From Otatea glauca (Eukaryota; Streptophyta; Magnoliopsida; Poales; Poaceae), in NCBI GenBank assembly GCA_036346275.1, contig CM070723.1:50546743-50610742 (forward strand): DNA of 64,000 bases. The letters run 5' to 3'. Both the position numbers and the translations under genes were made by a program. This document shows positions 35,575 through 45,771 of this stretch, piece after piece. Position 1 is the stretch's first letter. Every line of letters starts with the position of its first letter. The notes beneath the pieces are model-generated. The model searched no databases and was not told the origin of the DNA. It was given only the letters and a program-made list of their open reading frames with translations.

Positions 35575-37790
35575 TGAAACACGTGAAGAAATGTAAGCGA
35601 TAAAGATAGAATTTGCCCCTCCTATACAACGGGAGAGAGGTCTCTGGACCTCTCAATGTGTTTGGATTAAAGAAGTGCGTGGCTATACCGAATGTGATTG
35701 AGGAGTCAATTGCAACTGAGTAATTTGCCACAAAACGAGTGAAACATCGAGTTATCATAGGATGACACGTTTCTCGCCTTGAATTCGATCTGGTATCGTG
35801 AGGCAAAGGGATCTGTACATAAGTACTATATAGGTTTATCCGATATAATCTTTGTATATATTTGAAAGTTGTTATGCCCTACTAAAGGTCGCTACCGATT
35901 TATAGGCCGAAAGGAGTTTATAGGCCATGACCGAATATGTCTGTACCTGTAGGATCATACACTTAACGAGTTAGAATACATTGATTCGGATCGGATCCGT
36001 TATTAATGGGCCAAGTGGGCTCTTCACCTTGGTTAAGCCCCTAACGTAGGGTTCCACCGAGAGGCTATATAAAGGAAGGTTAAGGGGATGCAACTGTTGT
36101 ACCACCTCACCAACCGAAAATCCTAGCCGTCATCACTTAGACCCTGCCGTGTGCTCTGGTGCTAGTGTTAGTGTTATGCCCTTGAGGCAATCATTTAGAT
36201 GATTGTAACATGACTATGTTTATGAATAATAATATGATTATTGGTCCAATGAATGTATATCATTGTATTGATCAACAAGTATGTGACTTGCTTATGAAGC
36301 TCTTTACTTAATGATGTAATTCGATAAATATCTCTGATCGGATATCATCGTATAGGACAACGATGAATAGATCAAGACATGTAGTGATCGATGATCATGC
36401 TTCATAGATCATGGATATGGAGATATCATCTATACATTGTGGACGCATGTTGAAGAACATGGGTTAGATAGACCCGCAATGGGACAACGCGAGAATGTTT
36501 CATTCTTATGTGTCATCGCGTATCTCATACCTAGTAGATGTATGATCCTTAGACCCGAGATTGTCATATTCCCTACATGTGTAATAGTTTTCCTTGGGGC
36601 TATCAAACACTACTTCCTAACCGGATAGTTATAAAGGTAGCTTTCATGTTTACTATGAAACGTGCGAGAGGAAGTAAGCAATCAAGATGGAATTTGCCAC
36701 TCCAATGAAACGGAGATATATGACAAGGCCACTCGTGTGATATGATTAAGGAAGTGCATGGCCATGCTGTGATTGAGGAGTCAATCACAACTTATTAATA
36801 TATCACGGATACGAGAGATGGATTGAATCATCAAAGGATGACATGCTTCTCGCCTTGAGATCAATCTTCATATACTTGGCAAAGGGATTATTACATGAGT
36901 ACTTTTGATAGGTTCTCATCCGATTTGATCATAGTATGTTTGGGAGTTGGCATACTTTGCAAGAAGCCACTACCAACTATTGGATTGAAAAGGAGTTTTC
37001 CAATCCATGTCCAAACGTATGTGAACCTCGCAGGTCACACACTTAATGGTGGGACGCATTAATTTGGATTGATCCGTAATTAATGAACCTCGTGGGCTTA
37101 GCACGATGGGCCCTAGTTTAGGTTTCATCTCGTGGCTATATAAGGAGGGAGGAGGAGGGTGCAGGGTGCTTTCCCACGGTTTAGGAGTGATTCACTCGAA
37201 ATCCTAGCCTACTCCTCTCGCCGCCTCGCCGAGCGACTGTGTGCTTGCACACGACGCACGCGCCCATCTCCGGGCGTGTGGACTCATCGCGTGACGCTGC
37301 TGTGATCGCGCGTGGGAGGACGATCCACTACATCGACGCAACGATCGCGGCGAGAACGATCCACTACATCGACGCTGAAGGATTCCGCAACTGCGCGTCT
37401 AGTGGTAATCTTATCTATGATCCCCTTCTTGCGAGTAGCTTTCTGGTTTCGCGGTAGAATTTTTTTTTGTGCTAGCGTAGCATACCGCATTCCTCTTCAG
37501 CTAGCACACCAACGCACGGCGTTCCTTCCCCGAATATGTGGACTTCGATAGAGGCATTGCTTCTACTACGGTGCTGATCGAGACCATTGTTCGGGTATAT
37601 TAGACCATCGTTCAAGGACGATTGACCACTGCTCCAGGACGCACACTACATTGAATCGGGCTACTTCAACTCTTTTTTCGCTGCACTGCGTGTCTAGTGG
37701 TAACGATCCATGATGTCTCACTTGCTTAGTATCCTGATTTACGTGGTAGAATTTTATATTTATACTAGTGTAGTCTACTTGTATTTCTGA
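35575..37790 (+). mobile_element. Two overlapping copies of one LTR family, nested
   Basis: 35575-36170 and 36650-37240 are diverged direct copies: both contain gattgaggagtcaat, ggatgaca-g-ttctcgccttga, cctagcc and ctatataa-gga in the same order. A third homology, gcgtctagtggtaa...ggtagaatttt, occurs at 37395 and 37689. The simplest reading is that a second LTR starting tgttatgcccttgagg at 36172 inserted into the first, whose tail resumes right of about 37560. I found no target duplication, so the nesting is inference. No coding capacity. Confidence 0.5.
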
Positions 37791-38950
37791 TAGAGTCGGA
37801 GTGCCCGATCTTTCGGTGAGAAGATAACTTTCGATTCTGGTGGAGGTGACTCTCGCGATCCGACTACAAACGAATCAGGTCGTGTGTGCCGTAGCAATCA
37901 CTGAACCAACTCCGAATGTTATTGACCTTGTTGTGTAGCATGATCAACCTGAACACGAGGTTCAACTCCTACGAGCAATCGAAGAACTAGCAAGAATAAG
38001 ATGCAGGCAACAATGAATCTGCAAAAGTAATCTGATTCAACTCAAAAGTGGGGTTCTCAAAGGATGTCTCGCAGGTGGTCGTCTGACACAACTGAAGAAC
38101 AGAGTTTGCACGATGGCTAAACTAATACAAAGAAAAACCCGCCTTACAAGAGGAACTCAAACCCGACTAAATAGATGGAGGGGGAGGCCATTTCGGCCAG
38201 CACTATGGAAGGGGCCAAATCTCCTCTCATCCTTTCATAATCTGTCTAAAATTAGATTTTCTTACATGGGTCCAACCCAAATGATGGGTGGCGCAGCACC
38301 CCTTTTATTTGTTGCCATCTTCTTGACCTTCATTCCTTAGGAGAATCACACAGTTCAATCCACGTGCACGAGATCGAGTCATCGGTTCTTGTATCATTTC
38401 TGGAGGTGTGGTAGCAGCAGGTGATGTGGTTGAAACTGAAGAAGTGATGTCGTCATCAATTCCTTTGCTATTTTACGCTCATATGAGCTAGCTTATGCTC
38501 CTACCCCATCCACCGTTGATTTGCTCATTGGGATTTGGTCTCTCACGATCTTGGAAGCTGTTAGGATCGCCCCGGAAGCCGGCCTTCCAAATTAATCAAA
38601 AGAACACGGACAAATCAATTAAGCATTCTATAGATGTTAATTAATTAGGAACGTACATCCTATGGAGTTAAATAAGCTAGATAAGTAAGATAAGAATAAG
38701 AGCTGTGTTTTTATATATCACCTTTATAATACAGGTTACACAAATTAAACAGTCGTCATCTAAGCTGTATCTATACTTTAATACTTATACAACTTTCAAA
38801 TTAATTTATGCAAGATGAACCAATGCGACCTTCCCGGCCGTCAGTAACTCCTGCAGCCTTTGGGATTGCATTGTTATTGCTACGCTGCCGTCCACACTGC
38901 TACACGTCAATATGAGAAAAATTAAGGAGATGATCTTGACATTATCACAA
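37791..38950. mobile_element. Retrotransposon-derived noncoding remnants
   Basis: Contains stretches such as cctgaacacgaggttcaac and caggcaacaatgaatctg that look like internal or LTR sequence of grass retrotransposons, but no domains. The 75-codon frame at 38113 shows no family motif. Treat as unassigned repeats. Confidence 0.35.
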
Positions 38951-38972
38951 ATTACTCTATCGTGTGATATAT

Positions 38973-39243
38973 AGGGCTGTTTAAGGGAGCTCTAGCTTTT
39001 CTGAAAAACTAAATTTTCTTTTTCTAAACTGAAAAGCAGTTGCAGTTTTTATAAGAGATCATTTGACTAATTTCTCAAACAATAAGCTATAAAAAGAAGT
39101 CCTATCCAGCTTTTAATTTTTTGCTTTTGCTAGTAATATATGGTTTCTAGTTTATAAAAAAAACCGCTTAAAAACTAAGCTGTTTAAGGGGCTACCAATT
39201 TTTCTAAAGCTCAAGCTAGTTTTGAACCCCAAACAGACTCTTA
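38973..39243. mobile_element. Possible hAT-like MITE
   Basis: The left end gggctgtttaaggg-agctctagcttttct and the right end, read in reverse, gagtctgtttggggt...ctagcttgagctttag, form an imperfect inverted repeat around an AT-rich core. The target duplication is unclear. Confidence 0.35.
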
Positions 39244-40329
39244 GTAATGCCGATTGCTTAGATGGGAACGTACGGGGAAGAACTTACCTTGGGAAACTGC
39301 GGTGTGATAAGTCGAGAGCTGCATACGGTTGCTCAACGGCGGCCGAAGAGCGGCGGCAGCTGCCGGGATCGGCAGGGAGAGGAGGTCAGGAAAGTTATTC
39401 CTGTTAGTTAGTTCCTAGCTCCTCTCTGTCATTTGTTTTTGCTTTTAATTTGCTCCAAGCCCAGCTCCGTTTTATAGAGGCCAATTAACCAAAGCAGTCA
39501 GTCTCCGTCTCCGTTAATTTGGATGTAATACCGTGAAACAAATTTTTTTTTGACGTGGACAGGAAACAGGACATGATTATATCACGGGAGATGCTTCTAT
39601 ACATCAATATTTAAAAATTGCATAAACATTAAAGTATTAATGAAAGGTGGATGATGATTACTTACTCTTTATTTATTTTAAGATTTCGTAATTAAATGGA
39701 TTTTCTACACCCATGGAGCAATACCCGATCTGTCGTCCATACCGCTTTAAGATTCGTGTGTTCCCATCCCTCTCTTATATGTATGTATCATGCATGCATG
39801 CATGCATGTATGTATGTATGTATGTATGTATGTATATAGTAATATATCCAGTGAAAACTTCATGAAATCCACGTGTACAAGTTTTGAAAAATTCTCAAAA
39901 AATTACCATACATAGCAGAGGTGAGCTTCCACAATCTTGCAAAATTTGAAAACCAAACTCAATCGCATTTGAAAGATATGAAAAAGACAAACAGCAAAAT
40001 AAATAGTGCTAAATAGTAAAAATCACTACTCGAGCTGAATTTACCTGTGGACCATGATTTCAAATATACGAATTCAAGCCATATTCAAGTATTGATTAAT
40101 TTAAGAGTTTGCAATAAAACAGCCGTGGGGTGGCTGGTTTCCCGGGCTTGAGTTTGCAACGGATTGATTAATTTAAGAGTAGAATAGGTTATGGACACTC
40201 ATGCTCTCTAATACACGCTTTGGGCTATTATAATACCTTTTCCTAACTGTATGCTAGTCAAAATTATAGCATATTAATTCCTTTTGAAGTTTTGTATAAT
40301 TTACATTTTGAAAACTTGGGAGCATTATA
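39244..40329. repeat. Intergenic DNA with a (ATGC)n/(ATGT)n microsatellite
   Basis: No gene is supported. The microsatellite spans about 39777-39838: roughly five atgc units followed by about eight atgt units. The 61-codon frame at 39222-39407 has no family motif. Confidence 0.6.
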
Positions 40330-41005
40330 TTGTCAAAGATCCTGCCAATGTGTGCAAGGAGCCAAAGATGTATAGAACTGGTTGCAATAATATACAGAAG
40401 GCTACTTCGCAACCATTGGGTTCTACTTATGCTCCTTTCGAGTGACAACATAGTGTACACTTTTAATTCGATTGAGAAGAGACCGATGGCCTACACGATC
40501 AAGCCTCCTTTAGAGCAGTAAGTGCACTACTCTTATCTAACACTTTTTGTATTTAACTATGTTCATTATTTTTTTACTCAACGGTATCTCTCCAATGTAT
40601 ATAAGGGTTTCAAGGAATACGTCGAAGCAGGAGGGACACACGACGACAAAAAGGATTCCAAGCTAGAGTATGTCCGCTTCAAGGTACAAGTGGCTACCAT
40701 ATATAAGATTTAGATTTTCTGACATATTTTCTTCGTCTCTTAATTTATTTTTCTTTCTTCACAGTGTTATCAACAGGGCAGCGACGACCTCTATGGTTTG
40801 TACGTCATGCATCACATGGTGATCCTGATTGGCTCAGACCGTTTCCCTAAGGTATATGTACATGCATAATAATACAATTAGCTTTTCACATAGAAATTTG
40901 AAAACTTAAATTAGAGCACTCATTTCTATTTTGCAGCAAATCAATATCCCCCAGAAGAGTGTAGACAACACTGCACTCAACAAGATACGAGACCACTTAT
41001 GCTAG
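40330..41005 (+). pseudogene. Ulp1-like (C48) cysteine protease relic of a CACTA element
   Basis: Four exon-like segments (about 40330-40517, 40604-40683, 40765-40851, 40937-41005) with splice-like borders encode LLRNHWVLLMLL (catalytic His region), FKEYVEAGG, then CYQQGSDDLYGLYVMHHM and a C-terminal helix ending at a TAG. Plant CACTA and MULE elements often carry such Ulp1 C-terminal protease genes. The catalytic Cys expected in the DxCGxYVM motif is replaced (DLYGLYVM). The joint between the first two segments is out of phase. Both changes argue for a dead copy. Confidence 0.6.
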
Positions 41006-41299
41006 TGGTACTGGATAGAATGCATGTCGGAGGACGGACGGTTCAAAGATCCAGGAAGCTCCTACTAGATCATATGTGAACAATATTATATATCTGAATG
41101 CGATTGCATGTGTACTGATGGTTAAGCATGTTTGACTTCTATTTTGTGAACGAATGTGATATGTGTTTGCTGTAACAAAGTGTTCGTGTTTTGTGAATGT
41201 GATATGTTGTCTACAATTGTTGTGTGAATGTGATATGTACATATTGTGTTAAATATGTGCTGATTGGAGGGTGAATTGGAAAATAGCACACCACACCCC
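41006..41299. other. Noncoding DNA between the protease relic and the subterminal array
   Basis: AT-rich, with a repeated gtgaatgtgatatg word (41152-41237). No gene. Confidence 0.4.
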
Positions 41300-41814
41300 T
41301 TCATCTCTATCGGTTCTCACAAGAAAATGATAGAGATGAGGCGGTCATCTCTATCGGTTCTTTTGTCAGAAGCGATAGAGATGATGGACTCATCTCTATC
41401 GGTTCTTTTTAAGAAGCGGTAGAGATTAGGCTATCATATCTATCGGTTCTTTTGAAAAAGCGATAGAGATGAGTCTATCATCTGTATCGGTTCTTTTTAA
41501 AAAGGGATAAAGATGAGTTCGTCATCTCAATCGGTTATTTTTTGAAACCGATAGAGATGAGGTACTCATCCATCTCTATCGGTGTTTACAAAGAACCGAT
41601 AGAGATAAGCACCCGATAGAGATGAGGTGCTCATCAGCACCTCATCTCTATCGGTTTCTATAAAGAACCGATTGAGACGACGAACTCATCTCTATCGGGC
41701 AAGAACCGATTGTAATAGCAGCGCCTTATCTCTGTCTAATCACTTTGTGTCACCGCCAGAACTGACTGTGATGATAAAAAAGAATTGATTGTGATGTATA
41801 TTTGTGTAGTAGTG
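41300..41814. mobile_element. Right end of a CACTA (En/Spm) transposon with subterminal repeats
   Basis: From 41300 to about 41712 at least ten copies of catctctatcggttct alternate with its reverse complement agaaccgatagagatg. The block ends at 41814 in tatttgtgtagtagtg, which reads CACTACTACACAAATA on the - strand: the hallmark terminal inverted repeat of grass CACTA elements. Subterminal motif arrays are transposase-binding sites in this superfamily. No matching left terminus was found upstream; cactactcgag at 40026 shares only the first seven bases. The element is therefore probably truncated on the left. Confidence 0.75.
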
Positions 41815-42754
41815 AGGTTTCTAAAAAAAATACACAGAAGGTGGTGCAACACCCATCAAATAACACCTCTTTTTAATTGGTTTCTGTATAAACATGCAAG
41901 GCTACAGTAGCAAGCTAGCCCATACCGTTTTTTTTTTGTCTCGTGTCAGACCGTCTTATCAGTGAAAGAAACATCACAGCTTCTTCACAAGTGAGGTTCA
42001 TAGGGCCTAATTAACTTTGTGAAATTGTAGTAGACTATAGAAGAACAGGAACTGCACAAAAAATGCTATTAATTATTGCTTTGATTTTTCAGCATGCATT
42101 TTCGACCAGGGATTATCTGCTTGTCCCATTTAGTCCAAATGTTGCTTTGGTTTTTCAGTGTGTGAACTATAAAGCCACTCTATACAAAGCAACGCCATTC
42201 AAATTCACTCAGTTACAAATTTTCTGACCTAACTGATGTATTTTTGTCCAGGATTGCTACCGTCCAGCTCCAACAGTAGAACTCAGTTGTGGACTTATCT
42301 GAACTTGTACGTCCTGACCAAGATGACCATTGTGGTCCGGAAATATTAAATGAGTGAAATAATGAAAAAAAAAAGAAGGAAAAATATCTTCTTGAGTTTT
42401 GTCCTGCTAACGAGAAGTCTCCTCGTACTCACATTTGTGCATGTTAGATGAAGCATACAAATCTTCTTGATTAGGCCCATTTGAAACTCAGGGAATTGCG
42501 TAGGATTTGAAACTCAGGGAATCCCAGCTCGAAGAGGTGAACTCAGTCACGGACATGTCCGAACTTCTAGCTGCTCACATCACTCGCTGATATCATCTTT
42601 GCACATCTTTGTTGAGCTTGATAGTTTTTTTTTTCTTTGCTGTGTCAGTAGTTCAGGACAAGTTTTTTTTTTGGCATGCGGTACTAGAATGTTGCAAGTT
42701 ACTGTAGTAGTCGTGTCCCGGCCAAGATGACCATTGTGGTCCGCTACTATTAAA
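41815..42754. repeat. P450 upstream region with diverged internal duplications
   Basis: No gene. A 22-bp sequence containing ccaagatgaccattgtgg occurs exactly at 42318-42339 and 42722-42743, each followed by a tattaaatg-gtgaaata segment (the second copy is now split by the retroelement at 42755). A tcactcgct-containing segment at 42575 recurs in altered form near 45515. This suggests old tandem duplications upstream of the P450 gene. Confidence 0.55.
42750..42754. repeat. Target site duplication TTAAA, left copy
   Basis: TTAAA at 42750-42754 is repeated at 45250-45254, directly outside the two LTRs. The duplicated upstream segment at 42318-42365 shows the unoccupied sequence. Confidence 0.85.
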
Positions 42755-42980
42755 TATTAGAGGTAATCTTGTAATAGGAAAGGTTTAGTTTGGAAAGTTT
42801 GTATTAAGAAAGTTTAGGATAAAGAGTCCAATTAGGATAAGGAAGTGGAATCCTATTCCGCTTATGAGGGTTGTAGTTTTGGGTATAAATATAGGGGTAT
42901 GCCTGAGTTTTGCAATTGAGCAGAGCGTGAAGTAATAAAGAGAAAATTGTCTCAAGAGTTTTTAGCGTTCTGTTCCAACA
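42755..42980 (+). repeat. 5' LTR of the Gag-only element
   Basis: 226 bp, tattagagg...gttccaaca. A tataaatata box-like sequence lies at about 42884-42894, a plausible LTR promoter. Confidence 0.88.
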
Positions 42981-42982
42981 AT

Positions 42983-42994
42983 TGGTATCAGAGC
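42983..42994 (+). other. Primer binding site, tRNA-iMet type
   Basis: TGGTATCAGAGC starts two bases after the 5' LTR and matches the complement of the initiator tRNA-Met 3' end. Confidence 0.9.
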
Positions 42995-43100
42995 TTTAGA
43001 GATTTGATCTACCGGCGAAGCGGCGTCTTTGTTCGTGAGTTGCGGGGCGTCGAGAAGAAACAAGAAGTATCGTGCGGTGGCAGTGTATAATTAAAAGATT

Positions 43101-44987
43101 ATGGGTGACAAGACGAAGATTCAGAGTGGGTCCATATCCTTCCAATACCCTCTCCTGACGATCGACAATTACCCGGTATGGGCAATAAAGATGAAGGCAA
43201 ATTTGCGCGCCCAGGGTGTCTGGGGTGCAGTCGATCCAAATGGAAAGGTTGTGGAAGATGACAGGATAGATCAGGCAACCCTTGCTACGATCTATCAGTC
43301 GGTACCAGATTCGATGATGCATCAACTTATCGGGAAGGAGACAGCACGTGAAGCATGGCTAACGCTTCAGAAGATGCACGTGGGAGTTGACCGCATGAAG
43401 GAGGTGCGATTACAAAATCTACGGAACGAGTTTGAGAATCTTCAGATGGGAGAAACCCAATCGGTGGACGAGTTTGCCGGTAAGCTTACTTCATTGTACA
43501 ATCAGATTATTTCTCTCGGCGACAGGATGGAGGAATCTGTGGCAGTGAAGAAGTACCTGCGCGTACTACCAGAAAAGTTCGTGCCTGTCGTCACCACGCT
43601 CATGTACTCCCCTGATTTGGAGAACATGAAAATCGAGGAAATCACCGGCTCGCTCAAGGCACATGAGGAGTTACTGAAAGGGTATCAATCTCGTAATGAG
43701 CAAGGGTATCAGTCCCGTAACGAGGAGGTGTTGCTGTTAAAGGGAGATGAAAGAGGTGATCGCAAGCAGTTTAACCGCGGGCGTGGACGAGGCAGTTTCG
43801 GTTACCGCGGAGATAGAGGTGGCCGAGGAGACAAGACTGAACAAGATGGTGATAACAGACCACGAGATAAATCACATATCAAATATTTTGAATGTGAAAA
43901 ATATGGTCACTATGCGGCGGAGTATCGCAGTCACATAAAGTGCTTCAATTGCAACAAGTATGGACACTTTGCTTCGAATTGCTGGAATAAGAAGAAGAAC
44001 GAGGAGGTAAATCTCATCCAAGCCATTGCAGACGACGAACCGGCTCTACTACTCTCATTGTGCAAAGAAGAAGAGCCGAACATACTGATGTTAAACGAGG
44101 AGAAGATAGTTCCTAAACTATGCATGGAAGGAGATAGCCACGATCACACTGATTTGTGGTACTTGGATAATGGTGCAAGCAATCACATGACTGGAGATCG
44201 CTCCGTGTTTCATGAGCTTGATGAGAAAATTTCAGGAAAAGTCAAATTCGGTGATGGTTCCACGGTGCAAATAAAAGGCAAAGGAACAATGTTGGTATAA
44301 TGCAAGAACGGCGATCAAAAGATATTTTCAGAAATTTACTACATACCGAGTTTGTGTAACAATATACTCAGTCTTGGACAGATGGCAGAAGAAGGGTGCA
44401 GGGTAGAGTTGCAGGCGGAGTTCTTACGTGTTTATGACAAGAACAAAGATTTGTTGATGAAGGTCATGAGATCCCCAAATCGATTGTACAAGATTTCCCT
44501 GAAAACTTATAAACGGGTTTATCATGAGGTGAGTTTGGAGGAAAAATATTCAGAGGAGGTAGAACCTCATCGACATATGTTCCAGAAGGAGACGGATTCT
44601 TGGGCGGCGGAGCCGCAAGAAAAAAGAAACGCCAGAACGAGCGCTCCCGGCTGCAGCCACGAAAAAAGGAAGTCACAGACGCGACGCGATGTGCATGGCC
44701 TGAGGGCAGGTCACACGGCGGTTGGAGGCGAGGAACGTCGCGTAGGGCGACGTGGAGGTGAGAGGCTGGTCTCTAGTGGTAGCAACAGAAGGGAATCTCG
44801 TATGCAGGTAGCGTGGCAGCCGTGGCATCACCATCAAGGAGCAGAAATAGCAGTTCGGCATGGAGCAAAGCGACGTTTGGCTGTGCATGCAAAGGACAAA
44901 CAAGCGACCAGTAGAAGCCAAGAGAACAAAGAAGAGAGAAGGAGAAAGAAAAAGAGAGAAAAAATTTGGAAGATTAGGCAAAGTTAA
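43101..44987 (+). pseudogene. Gag-protease frame with one in-frame stop and a novel tail
   Basis: The first frame (43101-44300, 399 residues) is a Copia-type Gag: LLTIDNYPVWAIKMKANL near the N terminus, the KMHVGVDRMKEVRLQNLRNEF capsid region, an RG-rich linker, a degenerate and then an intact CCHC knuckle (CFNCNKYGHFASNC), and a protease motif WYLDNGASNHMTG. A TAA at 44298-44300 stops it. The same frame then reopens to 44987, with pre-integrase-like NNILSLGQMAEEGCRVEL and SPNRLYKISLK, then a 150-residue basic, low-complexity tail in place of integrase and RT. Gag is nearly intact and could still be made. Confidence 0.8.
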
Positions 44988-45023
44988 GTTAGAAATTAAA
45001 TATTACAAGATTAGAGAGGAAAA

Positions 45024-45249
45024 TATTAGAGGTAATCTTGTAATAGGAAAGGTTTAGTTTGAAAAGTTTGTATTAAGAAAGTTTAGGATAAAGAGTCCAA
45101 TTAGGATAAGGAAGTGGAATCCTATTCCGCTTATGAGGGTTGTAGTTTTGGGTATAAATATAGGGGTATGCCTGAGTTTTGTAATTGAGCAGAGCGTGAA
45201 GTAATAAAGAGAAAATTGTCTCAAGAGTTTTTAGCGTTCTGTTCCAACA
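45024..45249 (+). repeat. 3' LTR of the Gag-only element
   Basis: 226 bp, near identical to 42755-42980. It is preceded by the purine tract agagaggaaaa and followed by the TTAAA duplication at 45250-45254. Confidence 0.88.
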
Positions 45250-45771
45250 TTAAATGGGTGAAATAAAGCAAAATGGAATTTTTTTTAGCTTTGTTTTTAT
45301 TCTAACAATCCAACCCTGTAAATGTCATATTTCCTAGGAATATTCGTGTGAAATTCTTGACTTGTTGGCGTGAACTTGCCAGTAATGTAAGCCTGTCCAC
45401 ACATGCGAATGCGATTAACATTCACCACATAGCCGTCTCCGTTCTTCGCTTCTTTTGGAGCTGGAGGTCGTAGTCTTAACTGTCTAAGGCTCTGAGCTTG
45501 TAGTTGGCCACATACGTCACTCGCTAACAACTACTCTACGTCATCTCTGCAGATTTTTCTTCTGCTTGGATTAATTGGGAGCTATGTTGCAGCTAATCGG
45601 TAGCTAGTTGAGGTCAGATATCTTTCACAATTGCATTGTATGCTTCTGTTTCTTGGTTGATGCACGGCCGTTGTCTGCTCCCCTCCCCTCCTGCTTATAT
45701 CAGTATGGATGCCACTGTCTGCTCCTCGTACACAATTGTCTCTCCAAGTCACGAGGCGAAGACTTCCAATA
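45250..45771 (+). promoter_or_regulatory. Proximal upstream region of the P450 gene
   Basis: The 520 bp between the retroelement and the P450 start codon must hold the core promoter. A TATA-like ttatatc lies at 45695-45701, about 75 bp before the ATG, preceded by a C-rich cccctcccctcctg stretch. The promoter is inferred from position. No other gene is present; the - strand frame at 45297-45530 has no family motif. Confidence 0.4.

Larger units (their letters stand above)
42755..45249 (+). mobile_element. Gag-only Copia-type retroelement (TR-GAG-like), 2,495 bp
   Basis: Two 226-bp LTRs (42755-42980, 45024-45249) differ at two positions. TTAAA duplications flank the element and a tRNA-iMet primer site follows the 5' LTR. 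Inside are Gag, protease and the start of the pre-integrase region only: integrase, RT and RNase H are missing. Non-autonomous LTR elements that keep Gag are known as TR-GAG elements and would rely on another element's enzymes. Both LTRs start TA rather than TG and end CA. Low LTR divergence indicates a recent insertion upstream of the P450 gene. Confidence 0.88.

Noticed and set aside
40020..40040. cactactcgag as the left terminus of the CACTA element
   Set aside because: Only the first seven bases match the right terminus and the neighbouring bases do not form a 3-bp duplication with those after 41814.
44352..44987. Separate gene downstream of the Gag frame
   Set aside because: It is in the same reading frame as Gag and separated by a single TAA, so I treat it as the continuation of the element's frame.
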